64,000 nucleotides of DNA from Rhodobacterales bacterium HKCCE4037. Lineage in GTDB: Bacteria; Pseudomonadota; Alphaproteobacteria; Rhodobacterales; Rhodobacteraceae. The DNA is taken from NCBI GenBank assembly GCA_015689645.1, contig WVSM01000005.1:186001-250000 (forward strand), in the 5' to 3' direction. Within the stretch, counting starts at the first letter, position 1, and every line of letters starts with the position of its first letter. The notes under the pieces were generated by a model, which had not been told where the DNA came from, did not search any database, and worked only from the letters and a program-made list of their open reading frames with translations. A program made the translations under genes and the position numbers. This document shows, one piece after another, positions 44,501-52,692 of this stretch.

Positions 44501-45463
44501 ATGATTTCCAGAATTCCCTTCTTGCCGGCCCTGGCGCTGGCGGTCGCAGCCCTCTCGGGCCCGGCCATGGCCCAGACCGAGGCGCTGACACTCACCAGCA
44601 TGACGGTCACGCGGTACGATACGCTGCCGAACCTCGATTCCGATGTCGCCTCGGCCTGCTGCGCGTTGCACACCTACGAATCCGGCGACGCGGAGGATTT
44701 CATCTATATCGACGCCAATTTCTCGGTCGCGTGGACCGATGCGCTGGAGCGGATCCAGGTCAATTCGAGCGATATCGGCCTCCAATTCGACAACGAGCCG
44801 GAAGCGCGCCAGGCTTGGGCGCGGATCGCGTTCCTGCCGGAGGTGGAGCTTGGCGGCGGCAGCCTGACTGCGCGCCGCCCGCGGGACTGGCCGGCCGAGA
44901 ATGCCGGGGCACATCTTGACCTGATCTTCGCGGTGCCCGCCGGAGCCACCTCGGCCACGCTGGTTCTGGGCGAAGGCGACACGATGCTGCGCCTGCCGGT
45001 CGACCTGAACGTTCCGGTGAGCACGTTCCAGCCCGCGTCGTCCTACTATGACGTGGCGATCACCTCGATGACGACGACGTCGGAACTGGTGACCGAGGAC
45101 CGGGCGGGCCGTTCGGAGATCGCGGGAACGATTACGCCGATGCTGGGTGAACTGGTGCGCGTGGACGTGACGGTGACGGCGTTGACCAACGTCCGCGTCG
45201 ACGAAGAGCCGGGCGAGAATTCCGCCTTCTTCACGAACACCGACTTCGCGCTGATCGGGCCGGCGGGCTACCCGCTGCTGCCGCTCGGACGGTCGGTCAG
45301 CGGGTCGCTGCGCAACCGCTATTCCAATTCGATCAACTGGGACGGTGACGGCCCGTCGAGCGGCACGACGCTGACCCTGTTCTTCCTCGGCGCCGGGACG
45401 CCGGGAGATTACGAGTTGTTCTTCTTTAACGAGACGGTCGGCAAGGTGACCCTGGGCGGATAA
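44501..45463 (+). CDS. Secreted protein of unknown function, probably two beta-domains
   Basis: The 320-residue protein has a signal peptide (to AMAQ, about residue 24). The mature part shows two halves that start alike, LTLTSMTVTRYDT (about 28) and YYDVAITSMTTTSELV (about 183), suggesting two repeats of a beta-sandwich domain. Both halves alternate hydrophobic and polar residues as in beta-strands; there is a CC pair near residue 52 and no catalytic motif. The second half ends FNETVGKVTLGG. I do not recognise it. A terminator follows. Confidence 0.7.
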   Translation: MISRIPFLPALALAVAALSGPAMAQTEALTLTSMTVTRYDTLPNLDSDVASACCALHTYESGDAEDFIYIDANFSVAWTDALERIQVNSSDIGLQFDNEPEARQAWARIAFLPEVELGGGSLTARRPRDWPAENAGAHLDLIFAVPAGATSATLVLGEGDTMLRLPVDLNVPVSTFQPASSYYDVAITSMTTTSELVTEDRAGRSEIAGTITPMLGELVRVDVTVTALTNVRVDEEPGENSAFFTNTDFALIGPAGYPLLPLGRSVSGSLRNRYSNSINWDGDGPSSGTTLTLFFLGAGTPGDYELFFFNETVGKVTLGG

Positions 45464-45487
45464 GCCGCGCCGCATGAGCGATCTTGG

Positions 45488-45512
45488 CCTCCGGCGTTGC
45501 CGGGGGTCTTTT
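45488..45512 (+). terminator. Intrinsic terminator
   Basis: The stem CCTCCGGC/GCCGGGGG with a GTT loop is followed by TCTTTT. It ends the transcript of the secreted protein, close to the convergent phosphodiesterase stop. Confidence 0.75.
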
Positions 45513-45514
45513 CG

Positions 45515-46333
45515 TCAGTACCTCTGCACGTCACCGCTGGAGAGGGCGAAATCCTCGGTATGCAGGACGACCGTGTCCTTGAGCGCCAGGAGGATGCCGT
45601 AGGCGCCGGGTTCGTCGATGCTGTCCTGGAACGTGCCTTGCCCGAGAATCATCGGGATCTGGTGGCAGGGGCTTTTCAGGATCGAAACCGGCAGGCCGCC
45701 CGCGCTGGCATGAATCGTGCGGTGGATGTGGCCGCAGACGAGGTGCCGGACATGGGGGGCGGCATGGAGGCGGGTGAGAAGCGCGTCGGCATTGGCGAGC
45801 CCGATCGCATCCATCGCCCAGAAACCCGTGGGGCAGGGCGGGTGGTGGCAGAATACGACGACATCCTTGCCGTCCTTCGCGGCTCGGGCGAGTTCGTCGT
45901 CAAGCCAGGCGAGGCGCGTGGCGCAGAGGTAGCCGTCATGTTCCATCGGGGCGGCGCCGTCGTAATCGAACGTGTCGAGGATCAGGAGCCGCAGGGGGCC
46001 GAGATCGAGGGCCGTCTGCACGAAGCCGTCGGGGTCGAGCGCGTCGGGGAAAACGGCCGTCAGGTTGTCGCGCAGGTCGTGGTTGCCCGTGGTCACCGAG
46101 ATCGGGATCGGGCAATCGGCGAGGGCGGGCGCGAGGCGGGCGTACTCCTCGGGCGCGCCGTTGTGGGTCAGATCCCCCAGGAGGATGATGTGCTGCGCGT
46201 CCGGATGGCGGCTGAGCGCGTGGGCCAGCCCCTCGGAAAAGCGCGCCAGGGGATCGAGGCCGATGATCGTCTCCCCCTCGGGGACGATGTGGAGATCGGT
46301 GAAGATCAGTGCCTTGTCGAAATGCTCGCCCAT
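45515..46333 (-). CDS. Calcineurin-like metallophosphoesterase (class III cyclic nucleotide phosphodiesterase/GpdQ-like)
   Basis: The 272-residue enzyme has the full metal motif set: TDLHI (Asp-x-His), LLGDLTHNG (Gly-Asp-x2), TTGNHDLRD (Gly-Asn-His-Asp), VFCHHPP and VCGHIHRTIH. This order and length match GpdQ/CpdA-type esterases that hydrolyse cyclic nucleotides or glycerophosphodiesters with two metal ions. The substrate cannot be told. A copy of the TGTGCAAGGTTGCACA repeat lies 53 bp upstream of its start. Confidence 0.88.
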   Translation of the reverse strand: MGEHFDKALIFTDLHIVPEGETIIGLDPLARFSEGLAHALSRHPDAQHIILLGDLTHNGAPEEYARLAPALADCPIPISVTTGNHDLRDNLTAVFPDALDPDGFVQTALDLGPLRLLILDTFDYDGAAPMEHDGYLCATRLAWLDDELARAAKDGKDVVVFCHHPPCPTGFWAMDAIGLANADALLTRLHAAPHVRHLVCGHIHRTIHASAGGLPVSILKSPCHQIPMILGQGTFQDSIDEPGAYGILLALKDTVVLHTEDFALSSGDVQRY

Positions 46334-46385
46334 AGGGGCAAGGTGGCGGATTACGGGGCTTCGGGCAAGGGGGGAGTGGGCCGGG

Positions 46386-46401
46386 TGTGCAAGGTTGCAC
46401 A
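46386..46401. repeat. Copy 3 of intergenic repeat, complete palindrome TGTGCAAGGTTGCACA
   Basis: The most complete of the three copies: 7-bp arms around GG. It is upstream of the phosphodiesterase gene, where an operator would lie. Confidence 0.6.
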
Positions 46402-46496
46402 GGTGGTCTTACCCATTGAAAAATGCTAGTAAATCATGATTTCGGTAAGGTTTTCTTAACCTGATCTACGACGAAACACGCAGGTCAGGCGCTGCC

Positions 46497-47171
46497 TTAA
46501 CCGACGCTGATGTCCACGTCGTCGATGGCATAGAACTCATCGCTGGTCGGCTCACCCGATCCGGAGCCGACACCGAAGGTGAGGTTTTCGCCCGGATCTG
46601 TGACCGTGATGGTGTAGGTGGCGCGGCTGTCATGGCCGTGGCTGCCGCTTCCCATCGGATCGTTGGTATAGTGCTGGTCGAGCGTCACCGAGATGCCCGC
46701 CACGTCGGGGGCGGAGGTGGTGATATTGCCGTGATTGTCGGAATAGATCGCCACCGCCTGACCGTTGACGAAGACGGTTGCAGGCGCACCGGACAGGTCA
46801 TCGACGCCGATCAGGTCGAAGGTGATCGTGGCGGTGGACGTGCCGGGCGGCAGGTTGGCCGTCATCGTCGCCAGTTGCCCCGGCCCCAGTTGCAGCACGT
46901 TTCCGAAGCCCGCGAGCGTCACCATCTGCCCGCCGAACCAGCCGGCGGAGCCGGCCGAGAAATCGTCCGAAAAGACAGAACCGAGCGTCGCGAAGACGCT
47001 CGGGCCGACGCTTGCATTGGCGAGGCTTTGGCCGATGTCGCCCGAGAGGTTCTCCAGCCCTCCCGAGACGACCGCGACAGTGGCAAGACCAAGTCCGACG
47101 AGGCCGCTTGTCAGAACGACCCAGTCGACGGTGACGGCACCGGCTTCATTCCCTACGAACGCTCCGAACAT
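46497..47171 (-). CDS. Pilin-like N terminus fused to a secreted beta-rich domain, unknown function
   Basis: The 224-residue product begins MFGAFVGNEAGAVTVDWVVLTSGLVGLGLATVAVV, like the Flp/TadE-type prepilin helices of Rhodobacterales with a short cytoplasmic start, an acidic residue at the helix entry and a hydrophobic stretch. Unlike an Flp pilin (50-70 residues), about 150 further residues form a Gly/Ser/Thr-rich beta-sandwich-like domain with repeated DLIGVDDLSG, VDGQAV-like and YAIDDVDISVG ends that recall lectin-like or cadherin-type folds. The start at 47171 follows AGGGAAG. No other pilus genes adjoin it. Confidence 0.65.
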   Translation of the reverse strand: MFGAFVGNEAGAVTVDWVVLTSGLVGLGLATVAVVSGGLENLSGDIGQSLANASVGPSVFATLGSVFSDDFSAGSAGWFGGQMVTLAGFGNVLQLGPGQLATMTANLPPGTSTATITFDLIGVDDLSGAPATVFVNGQAVAIYSDNHGNITTSAPDVAGISVTLDQHYTNDPMGSGSHGHDSRATYTITVTDPGENLTFGVGSGSGEPTSDEFYAIDDVDISVG

Positions 47172-47273
47172 GGTCTTCCCTGACGTGACTTCAGGAACCA
47201 GCAACTTTCCGTAGGGGAAGCTATTGAAGCAATTGGGCGAAAGTTGGGCAGTGTTAATTCGAGTCGGCCGTGG

Positions 47274-48110
47274 TCAGGCCGTTGCGTCGGCCTGCTGCCC
47301 GATGTCGTCCACCGCGTGTTGCAGCGACAGGCGGTCGAGGGAGGCGAAGGGCAGGGCGGTGAAGGCGGTGATCCGGTTGCGGAGCGCGCCGTAGGTTTGC
47401 TGGAACACGAGGCTCCGCTCGGCGGGGGTGCCTTCGGCCTTGACCGGGTCGGGCAGGCCCCAGTGGCCGCTGATCGGCTGGCCTTGCCACGCCGGGCAAT
47501 TCTCGTTCGCGGCGCGGTCGCAGACGGTGAAGACGAAATCGAATTGAGGGGCGTCGGGCCCCTGGAATTCGGAGACGTTCTTGGCGCGCAGCGGCGTGGT
47601 GTCGTGGCCTTTCTGCTTCAGCACCTCGACGGCGAATGGGTTGAGCTCGGATTGCGGGCGGGTGCCGGCGGAATAAGCCTCGAACCGGTCGCCCGCGATG
47701 TCGCGCAGCAGCGTTTCGGCAAAGATCGAGCGGGCGGAATTGCCGGTGCAGATGAACAGGGCCTTGAACTTGTGGTCGGGCATGGGGGTGGCTCCGGTGG
47801 CAGGGGAGAGGAAGGTGCAGATGTCAGGCCGCCCGCGGCAGCAATCGCCAAGCAGGTAGTCGAAGGTGGCGCGGGTGGCCTCAAGGTCGATGAAATAGCG
47901 CAGCGAGGTGCCGGACCGCTCGCGGGCGATCAGGCCGACCTGCATCAGCGTGTTGAGATGGTTGGAGAGGGTGTTGGGCTTGAGGCCAAGAGCTACGGCC
48001 AGTTCGGTGGCCGGAACGCGGTCTGGATAGCGGCGCATGAGCAACCGGAACAGCGACAGGCGGTCCGGGTGGCCAAGGGCGGTGAGGCGGGAGGCGGTTT
48101 CTGATTCCAT
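47274..48110 (-). CDS. ArsR-ArsC fusion: arsenic-type repressor joined to arsenate reductase
   Basis: The 278-residue protein has an ArsR winged-helix domain (residues 1-~100; recognition helix near KPNTLSNHLNTLMQ) with Cys90-Cys91-x6-Cys98, the As(III) ligand layout of the Acidithiobacillus-type ArsR. A low-molecular-weight phosphatase-type arsenate reductase domain follows (~112-278): P-loop Cys121 in FICTGNSARS, redox cysteines Cys197 and Cys205 (VCDRAANENCP). Repressor and enzyme are thus one chain. Its start codon lies inside a 28-bp palindrome that is the likely operator. No ars transporter gene is near. Confidence 0.9.
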   Translation of the reverse strand: MESETASRLTALGHPDRLSLFRLLMRRYPDRVPATELAVALGLKPNTLSNHLNTLMQVGLIARERSGTSLRYFIDLEATRATFDYLLGDCCRGRPDICTFLSPATGATPMPDHKFKALFICTGNSARSIFAETLLRDIAGDRFEAYSAGTRPQSELNPFAVEVLKQKGHDTTPLRAKNVSEFQGPDAPQFDFVFTVCDRAANENCPAWQGQPISGHWGLPDPVKAEGTPAERSLVFQQTYGALRNRITAFTALPFASLDRLSLQHAVDDIGQQADATA

Positions 48111-48130
48111 AATTCATGAATTATGGAATC
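48103..48130. promoter_or_regulatory. 28-bp perfect palindrome: operator of the ArsR-ArsC gene
   Basis: GATTCCATAATTCA is followed directly by its reverse complement. It covers the ArsR-ArsC start codon (48108-48110, minus strand) and a CATAAT that could be the -10, so the mRNA may be leaderless and repressor binding would block RNA polymerase. The site is strikingly AT-rich for this genome. Confidence 0.85.
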
Positions 48131-48202
48131 AAATGCGCCGGGTAAAGTGAAGGTTTGGTGACAGGGCGGCGGACCCCGAGGCCCGCCGTTTCACTTAGGC
48201 GG

Positions 48203-51200
48203 TCACTCCAGTTCCACCAGCAGGTCCTTCGCGTCGATCTGGGTGCCCGGTGTCACGTGGACCGCCTTGACCGTGGCGTCGCGGTCGGCGTGGAGGCCGG
48301 TTTCCATCTTCATCGCCTCGATGGTCAGCAGAAGCGTGCCCGCCTTGATCTCCTGCCCTGCCTGGACGCCGACGGAGGCCACGACGCCGGGCATGGGCGC
48401 GCCGACGTGGTTGGCGTTCCCGGCCTCGGCCTTGGGGCGGGCGGCCTTGCCGCCACCGGCGATGCGGTTGGGGACGCGGACTGTGCGGGGCTGGCCGTTC
48501 AACTCGAAGAACACGCGGACTTCGCCTTCCTCGTTGGTCTCGCCCACGGCGGAGAGGCGAATGACCAGCGTGACGCCGGGGTCGATCTCGGCCTCGATCT
48601 CCTCGCCCTGTTCCATGCCGTAGAAGAAGGTCTTGGTGGGCAGGGTGCGGACGGGGCCATATTCCTGGTGGCGGGTGGCGTAATCGGTGAAGACCTTGGG
48701 ATACATCAGGTATCCGTTCAGGTCTTCGTCGTCGATCTCCATGTCGAGTTTATCGGCCAGTTCGGCGCGGGTGGCTTCAAGATCGACCGGTTCGAGGTGT
48801 TTGCCGGGGCGTTCGGTGTTGGGCTTCTCGCCCTTCAGCGCCTTCTTGACGATGCCCTTCGGGAAGCCGTTGGGCGGTTGGCCAAGGTCGCCCCTGAGCA
48901 TGCCGATTACGCTATCGGGGAAGGAGACGTCGGTGTTCGGGTCTTCGACCTCGGCGCGTGTGAGGCCCTGTGAGACCATCATCAGGGCCATGTCGCCCAC
49001 GACCTTGGAGGACGGCGTGACCTTCACGATGTCGCCGAACATCTGGTTCACGTCGGCATACATCTGCGCGACCTCGTGCCAGCGTTCCTCAAGCCCCATG
49101 GAGCGGGCCTGCGCCTTGAGGTTGGTGAACTGGCCGCCGGGCATTTCGTGCAGGTAGACCTCGGAGGCGGGGGCCTGCATGCCGGATTCAAACGCCGCGT
49201 AGTGGAAGCGGACGGCTTCCCAGTAATCGGAGATCTCGCGGATCGCGCCGATGTCGAGGCCGGTGTCCCGCTCGGTGAAGCTGAGCGCCTCGACGATGGT
49301 GCCGAGGGTGGCTTGAGACGTGTTGCCCGAGAGCGCGTCCATGGCGCAATCGACGGCATCCACACCGGCGTCGGCGGCGGCGAGGATCGTGCCGCAGGCG
49401 ATGCCCGCCGTGTCGTGGGTGTGGAAGTGGATCGGCAGGTCGACCGCATCCTTCAGCGCCGGGATCAGCACCGAGGCGGAGGCGGGTTTCAGAAGGCCCG
49501 CCATGTCCTTGAGGCCGAGGACATGGGCGCCGGCCTTTTCCAGCTCCTTCGCCATCTCGACGTAGTATTTCACGTCATACTTGGCGCGGTCGGGGTCGAG
49601 GATGTTGCCGGTGTAGCAGATCGTGCCTTCGACGATCTTGCCGCTCTCACCCACCGCATCCATGGCGACGCGCATGTTCTCGACCCAGTTGAGGCTGTCG
49701 AAGACGCGGAAGACATCGACGCCGGACTCGGCGGCCTGCTTCACGAAGCCCTGCACGACGTTGTCGGGGTAGTTGGTGTAGCCCACGCCGTTGGAGGCGC
49801 GCAGGAGCATCTGCGTCATGATGTTGGGCATCGCCGCGCGGATGTCGCGGAGGCGCTGCCACGGGCATTCCTGGAGGAAGCGGTAGGCGACGTCGAAGGT
49901 GGCCCCGCCCCAGCATTCCACCGAGAAGAGGCTCGAGAGGTTGTGGGCATAGGCGGGCGCGACCTTGATCATGTCGATCGAGCGCATCCGGGTCGCCAGA
50001 AGCGACTGGTGCCCGTCGCGCATCGCGGTGTCGGTGATCAGAAGCTGCGTCTGGTCCTTCATCCACTTGGCGACGGCCTCCGGCCCCTTGTCGTCAAGCA
50101 GGTTGCGGGTGCCCGGCGGCGGCGCATCGAAGGGCACCTTGGGCGCGCGGGCGGGCTTGATGTCGGCGGGCGGCTTGGGGCGGCCCTGCGTCTCGGGATG
50201 GCCGTTGACGGTGATGTCGGCGATGTAGGTCAGGATCTTGGTCGCCCGGTCGCGGCGCGGTTTGAAATCGAACAGCTCCGGCGTCTGGTCGATGAATTTC
50301 GTGTGGTACTGGTAGTTCAGGAAGGTCGGGTGCTTCAGCAGGTTCTCGACGAAGGCAATGTTCGTCGACACGCCCCGGATGCGGAATTCGCGCAGGGCAC
50401 GGTCGATCCGGCGGATCGCGGCCTCGGGCGTGGGCGCCCACGCGGTCACTTTCTCGAGCAGCGAGTCGTAGTAGCGGGTGATGACCGCGCCGGAATAGGC
50501 GGTGCCGCCGTCAAGCCGGATGCCCATGCCGGTGGCCGAGCGATAGGTGGTGATGCGACCGTAATCGGGGATGAAATTGTTGGTCGGATCCTCGGTCGTG
50601 ACGCGGCACTGGATGGCGTGGCCGTCGAGCTTCACGTCATACTGGCTGGCGACGCCCGTGGCTTCCACCAGCGCCTTGCCCTCGGCGATGAGGATCTGGG
50701 CGCGCACGATGTCGATGCCGGTCACCTCCTCGGTGACGGTGTGTTCCACCTGCACGCGGGGGTTCACCTCGATGAAGTAGAAGGCGCCGGTTTCCATATC
50801 CATCAGGAATTCGACCGTGCCCGCGCATTCGTAATTCACGTGTTCGCAGATCTTCTTGCCGAGTTGGCAGATTTCCTCGCGCTGGGCCTCGGACAGGTAG
50901 GGCGCGGGGGCGCGTTCCACGACCTTCTGGTTGCGGCGCTGGACCGAGCAGTCGCGCTCGTAGAGGTGGTAGATATTGCCCTGGCTGTCGCCGAGGATCT
51001 GCACCTCGACGTGGCGCGCGCGGAGGATCATCTTCTCGAGATAGCCCTCGCCGTTGCCGAAGGCGGCTTCGGCCTCACGCCGGCCTTCGAGCACCTTTTC
51101 CTCCAGCTCGTCTTCGGAGGCGATGGGCCGCATGCCCCGTCCACCGCCGCCCCAGGAGGCCTTCAGCATCAGGGGATAGCCGATCTCGGCCGCTTCCTTC

Positions 51201-51643
51201 TTGATCGCCGCCATGTCGTCGCCAAGGACCTCGGTCGCCGGGATCACCGGCACGCCGGCTTCGATCGCGACACGCCGCGCCGACGCCTTGTCGCCAAGGG
51301 CGCGCATCGTCTCGGCCTTGGGGCCGATGAAGGTGATGCCGTTCGCTGCGCAGGCATCGACGAAATCGGGGTTCTCGGACAGCAGGCCATAGCCGGGGTG
51401 GATCGCATCGGCCCCGCATTGCTTGGCGACGCGGATGATCTCCTCGATGGACAGGTAAGCCGCGACGGGGCCGAGCCCTTCGCCGATCTTGTAGGCCTCG
51501 TCCGCCTTGAAGCGGTGCAGGCTGAGCTTGTCTTCCTCGGCATAGACGGCGACCGTGCGCTTGCCCAACTCGTTGACGGCGCGCATCACGCGGATGGCGA
51601 TTTCGCCCCGGTTGGCGACGAGGATTTTCTTGAATTCGGCCAT
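48203..51643 (-). CDS. pyc: Pyruvate carboxylase
   Basis: The 1146-residue single-chain enzyme has an N-terminal biotin carboxylase domain (KKILVANRGEIAIRVMRAVNELG, MLKASWGGGGRGMR, EVNPRVQVEHTVTEEVTG), a carboxyltransferase domain (about 530-1000; DAHQSLLATRMR-type TAMRDGHQSLLATRMRSIDM, GGATFDVAYRFL, HTHDTAG) and a C-terminal biotin domain with the biotinyl Lys in TIEAMKMETGL. Together these carboxylate pyruvate to oxaloacetate to refill the TCA cycle. It is monocistronic, with its start 163 bp from the divergent BLUF gene. Confidence 0.96.
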   Translation of the reverse strand: MAEFKKILVANRGEIAIRVMRAVNELGKRTVAVYAEEDKLSLHRFKADEAYKIGEGLGPVAAYLSIEEIIRVAKQCGADAIHPGYGLLSENPDFVDACAANGITFIGPKAETMRALGDKASARRVAIEAGVPVIPATEVLGDDMAAIKKEAAEIGYPLMLKASWGGGGRGMRPIASEDELEEKVLEGRREAEAAFGNGEGYLEKMILRARHVEVQILGDSQGNIYHLYERDCSVQRRNQKVVERAPAPYLSEAQREEICQLGKKICEHVNYECAGTVEFLMDMETGAFYFIEVNPRVQVEHTVTEEVTGIDIVRAQILIAEGKALVEATGVASQYDVKLDGHAIQCRVTTEDPTNNFIPDYGRITTYRSATGMGIRLDGGTAYSGAVITRYYDSLLEKVTAWAPTPEAAIRRIDRALREFRIRGVSTNIAFVENLLKHPTFLNYQYHTKFIDQTPELFDFKPRRDRATKILTYIADITVNGHPETQGRPKPPADIKPARAPKVPFDAPPPGTRNLLDDKGPEAVAKWMKDQTQLLITDTAMRDGHQSLLATRMRSIDMIKVAPAYAHNLSSLFSVECWGGATFDVAYRFLQECPWQRLRDIRAAMPNIMTQMLLRASNGVGYTNYPDNVVQGFVKQAAESGVDVFRVFDSLNWVENMRVAMDAVGESGKIVEGTICYTGNILDPDRAKYDVKYYVEMAKELEKAGAHVLGLKDMAGLLKPASASVLIPALKDAVDLPIHFHTHDTAGIACGTILAAADAGVDAVDCAMDALSGNTSQATLGTIVEALSFTERDTGLDIGAIREISDYWEAVRFHYAAFESGMQAPASEVYLHEMPGGQFTNLKAQARSMGLEERWHEVAQMYADVNQMFGDIVKVTPSSKVVGDMALMMVSQGLTRAEVEDPNTDVSFPDSVIGMLRGDLGQPPNGFPKGIVKKALKGEKPNTERPGKHLEPVDLEATRAELADKLDMEIDDEDLNGYLMYPKVFTDYATRHQEYGPVRTLPTKTFFYGMEQGEEIEAEIDPGVTLVIRLSAVGETNEEGEVRVFFELNGQPRTVRVPNRIAGGGKAARPKAEAGNANHVGAPMPGVVASVGVQAGQEIKAGTLLLTIEAMKMETGLHADRDATVKAVHVTPGTQIDAKDLLVELE

Positions 51644-51806
51644 GGTGATCCGGTCCTTTCGCAGTTGCAGAAAACGTTAAGCGCGGCTGTAGCGGAGGGC
51701 AAGCGGACGTTGGTGCGCCGCAGCGACATGAGAGGCGGGCGAAACGAATTTCTAACGTATTGCGGGTAGCACTCGACCACGCGTCCCCAAGACAAGGAGC
51801 CAGCTG

Positions 51807-52247
51807 GTGTACCGTGTCATCTATTCCAGCCGCGCCACGCGGTTTTTCTCGCACCAGGGAATAGAGGCGCTGAAAGTGACCTGTCGTCGCAACAATGCCG
51901 AGAAGGGGCTGACGGGGATTCTCGTTTTTCACGAGGGGCGGTTCTTCCAGGTGCTGGAAGGGGAGGACGACGTGCTGTTGGAGATGATGCAGGTGATCGG
52001 CAAGGACCAGCGTCACACCGCCCTTCAGTTAAGCGAGCACGGGGTCATCGAGAAGCGCGCGTTCCAGACCTGGCGGATGGGGTATGACATGCCCGACACG
52101 CTGCCCGCCCCGCCAGCCGCAACGTTCCAGCTGCGCGATCTGCTGCCGCGCGACAGCCGGTATCGGGGTCATGATCCGGAGGTGCGCAACCACGTGCGCC
52201 ACTTCCTGTCGTCGTTGAGGAATTTGCCACAGGCGGCGGCGGGTTAG
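51807..52247 (+). CDS. BLUF-domain blue-light sensor protein
   Basis: The 146-residue protein starts at a GTG behind AAGGAG. The BLUF flavin-site residues are present: Tyr6 (VIYSS), Asn30 (RRNNAEKGLTG) and Gln48 (FFQVLEG), at spacings matching AppA Tyr21/Asn45/Gln63. BLUF domains bind FAD and respond to blue light. About 50 residues follow the domain with no known output domain, so it probably signals by protein contact. It ends convergently with, and overlaps by 4 bp, the next gene's stop. Confidence 0.92.
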   Translation: MYRVIYSSRATRFFSHQGIEALKVTCRRNNAEKGLTGILVFHEGRFFQVLEGEDDVLLEMMQVIGKDQRHTALQLSEHGVIEKRAFQTWRMGYDMPDTLPAPPAATFQLRDLLPRDSRYRGHDPEVRNHVRHFLSSLRNLPQAAAG

Positions 52248-52624
52248 CTTCGGGCGTCGCGCCCAAGGCGGAAGGGTTCGGCCATCTGCCAGCGCAGCAG
52301 GTAGTCGGTGTCCCACGTCGCGTAGGCGACGCCGTAGGTGCGGGCGACCGTCTCGACCTGGTATTCGTACTGGCTTTCGATGCCGTCGGTGTCGATCAGC
52401 ACCACCATCGGTTCCAGTCCCAGCAGATGGGCGTTGAACGTGGCCTGGTGCAGGCTGTCATAGGCCGAGCGCGTGTCGTCCAGCCCGACCTCGATGGCGT
52501 GGGTATCGGTCACGCAATCGACGCGCACGTGGGAGGTCACGGCGTCGAGCGTGTATTCCACGCGGTGCTCTGCCTCGCCACCGAGCATGGCGCAGAGAAT
52601 CAAAATGGCCTGGGCTTCGGTCAT
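52244..52624 (-). CDS. Conserved-looking small protein, possible PD-(D/E)XK-like fold
   Basis: The 126-residue protein starts at the ATG at 52624 and overlaps the BLUF stop tail-to-tail by 4 bp. The stretch HVRVDCVTDTHAIEVGLDD (about residues 32-50) looks like the core of restriction-like nucleases (Asp ... Glu-x-Lys), but with Gly at the Lys position, so it is probably inactive. Then come AYDSLHQATFNAHLLGLEPMVVLIDTDG and a C-terminal VARTYGVAYATWDTDYLLRW. Two adjacent TTAAC elements form a CtrA-type box 45 bp upstream. The function is unknown. Confidence 0.65.
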   Translation of the reverse strand: MTEAQAILILCAMLGGEAEHRVEYTLDAVTSHVRVDCVTDTHAIEVGLDDTRSAYDSLHQATFNAHLLGLEPMVVLIDTDGIESQYEYQVETVARTYGVAYATWDTDYLLRWQMAEPFRLGRDARS

Positions 52625-52668
52625 GGACCGGGTATGGGCACGGCGGCGCGGTTTGTTAATCCTTCTTG

Positions 52669-52684
52669 TTAACCCTTTGTTAAC
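52669..52684. promoter_or_regulatory. CtrA-type box upstream of the small protein gene
   Basis: TTAA-CCCTTTG-TTAAC is an exact TTAA-N7-TTAAC match and is also a match on the other strand. Additional GTTAA elements sit 9-10 bp to either side. It is 45 bp upstream of the minus-strand start at 52624. Confidence 0.6.
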
Positions 52685-52692
52685 GAATTCGG

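Noticed and set aside
49076-51769. 897-residue plus-strand frame
   Set aside because: Antisense shadow of pyruvate carboxylase; low-complexity translation.
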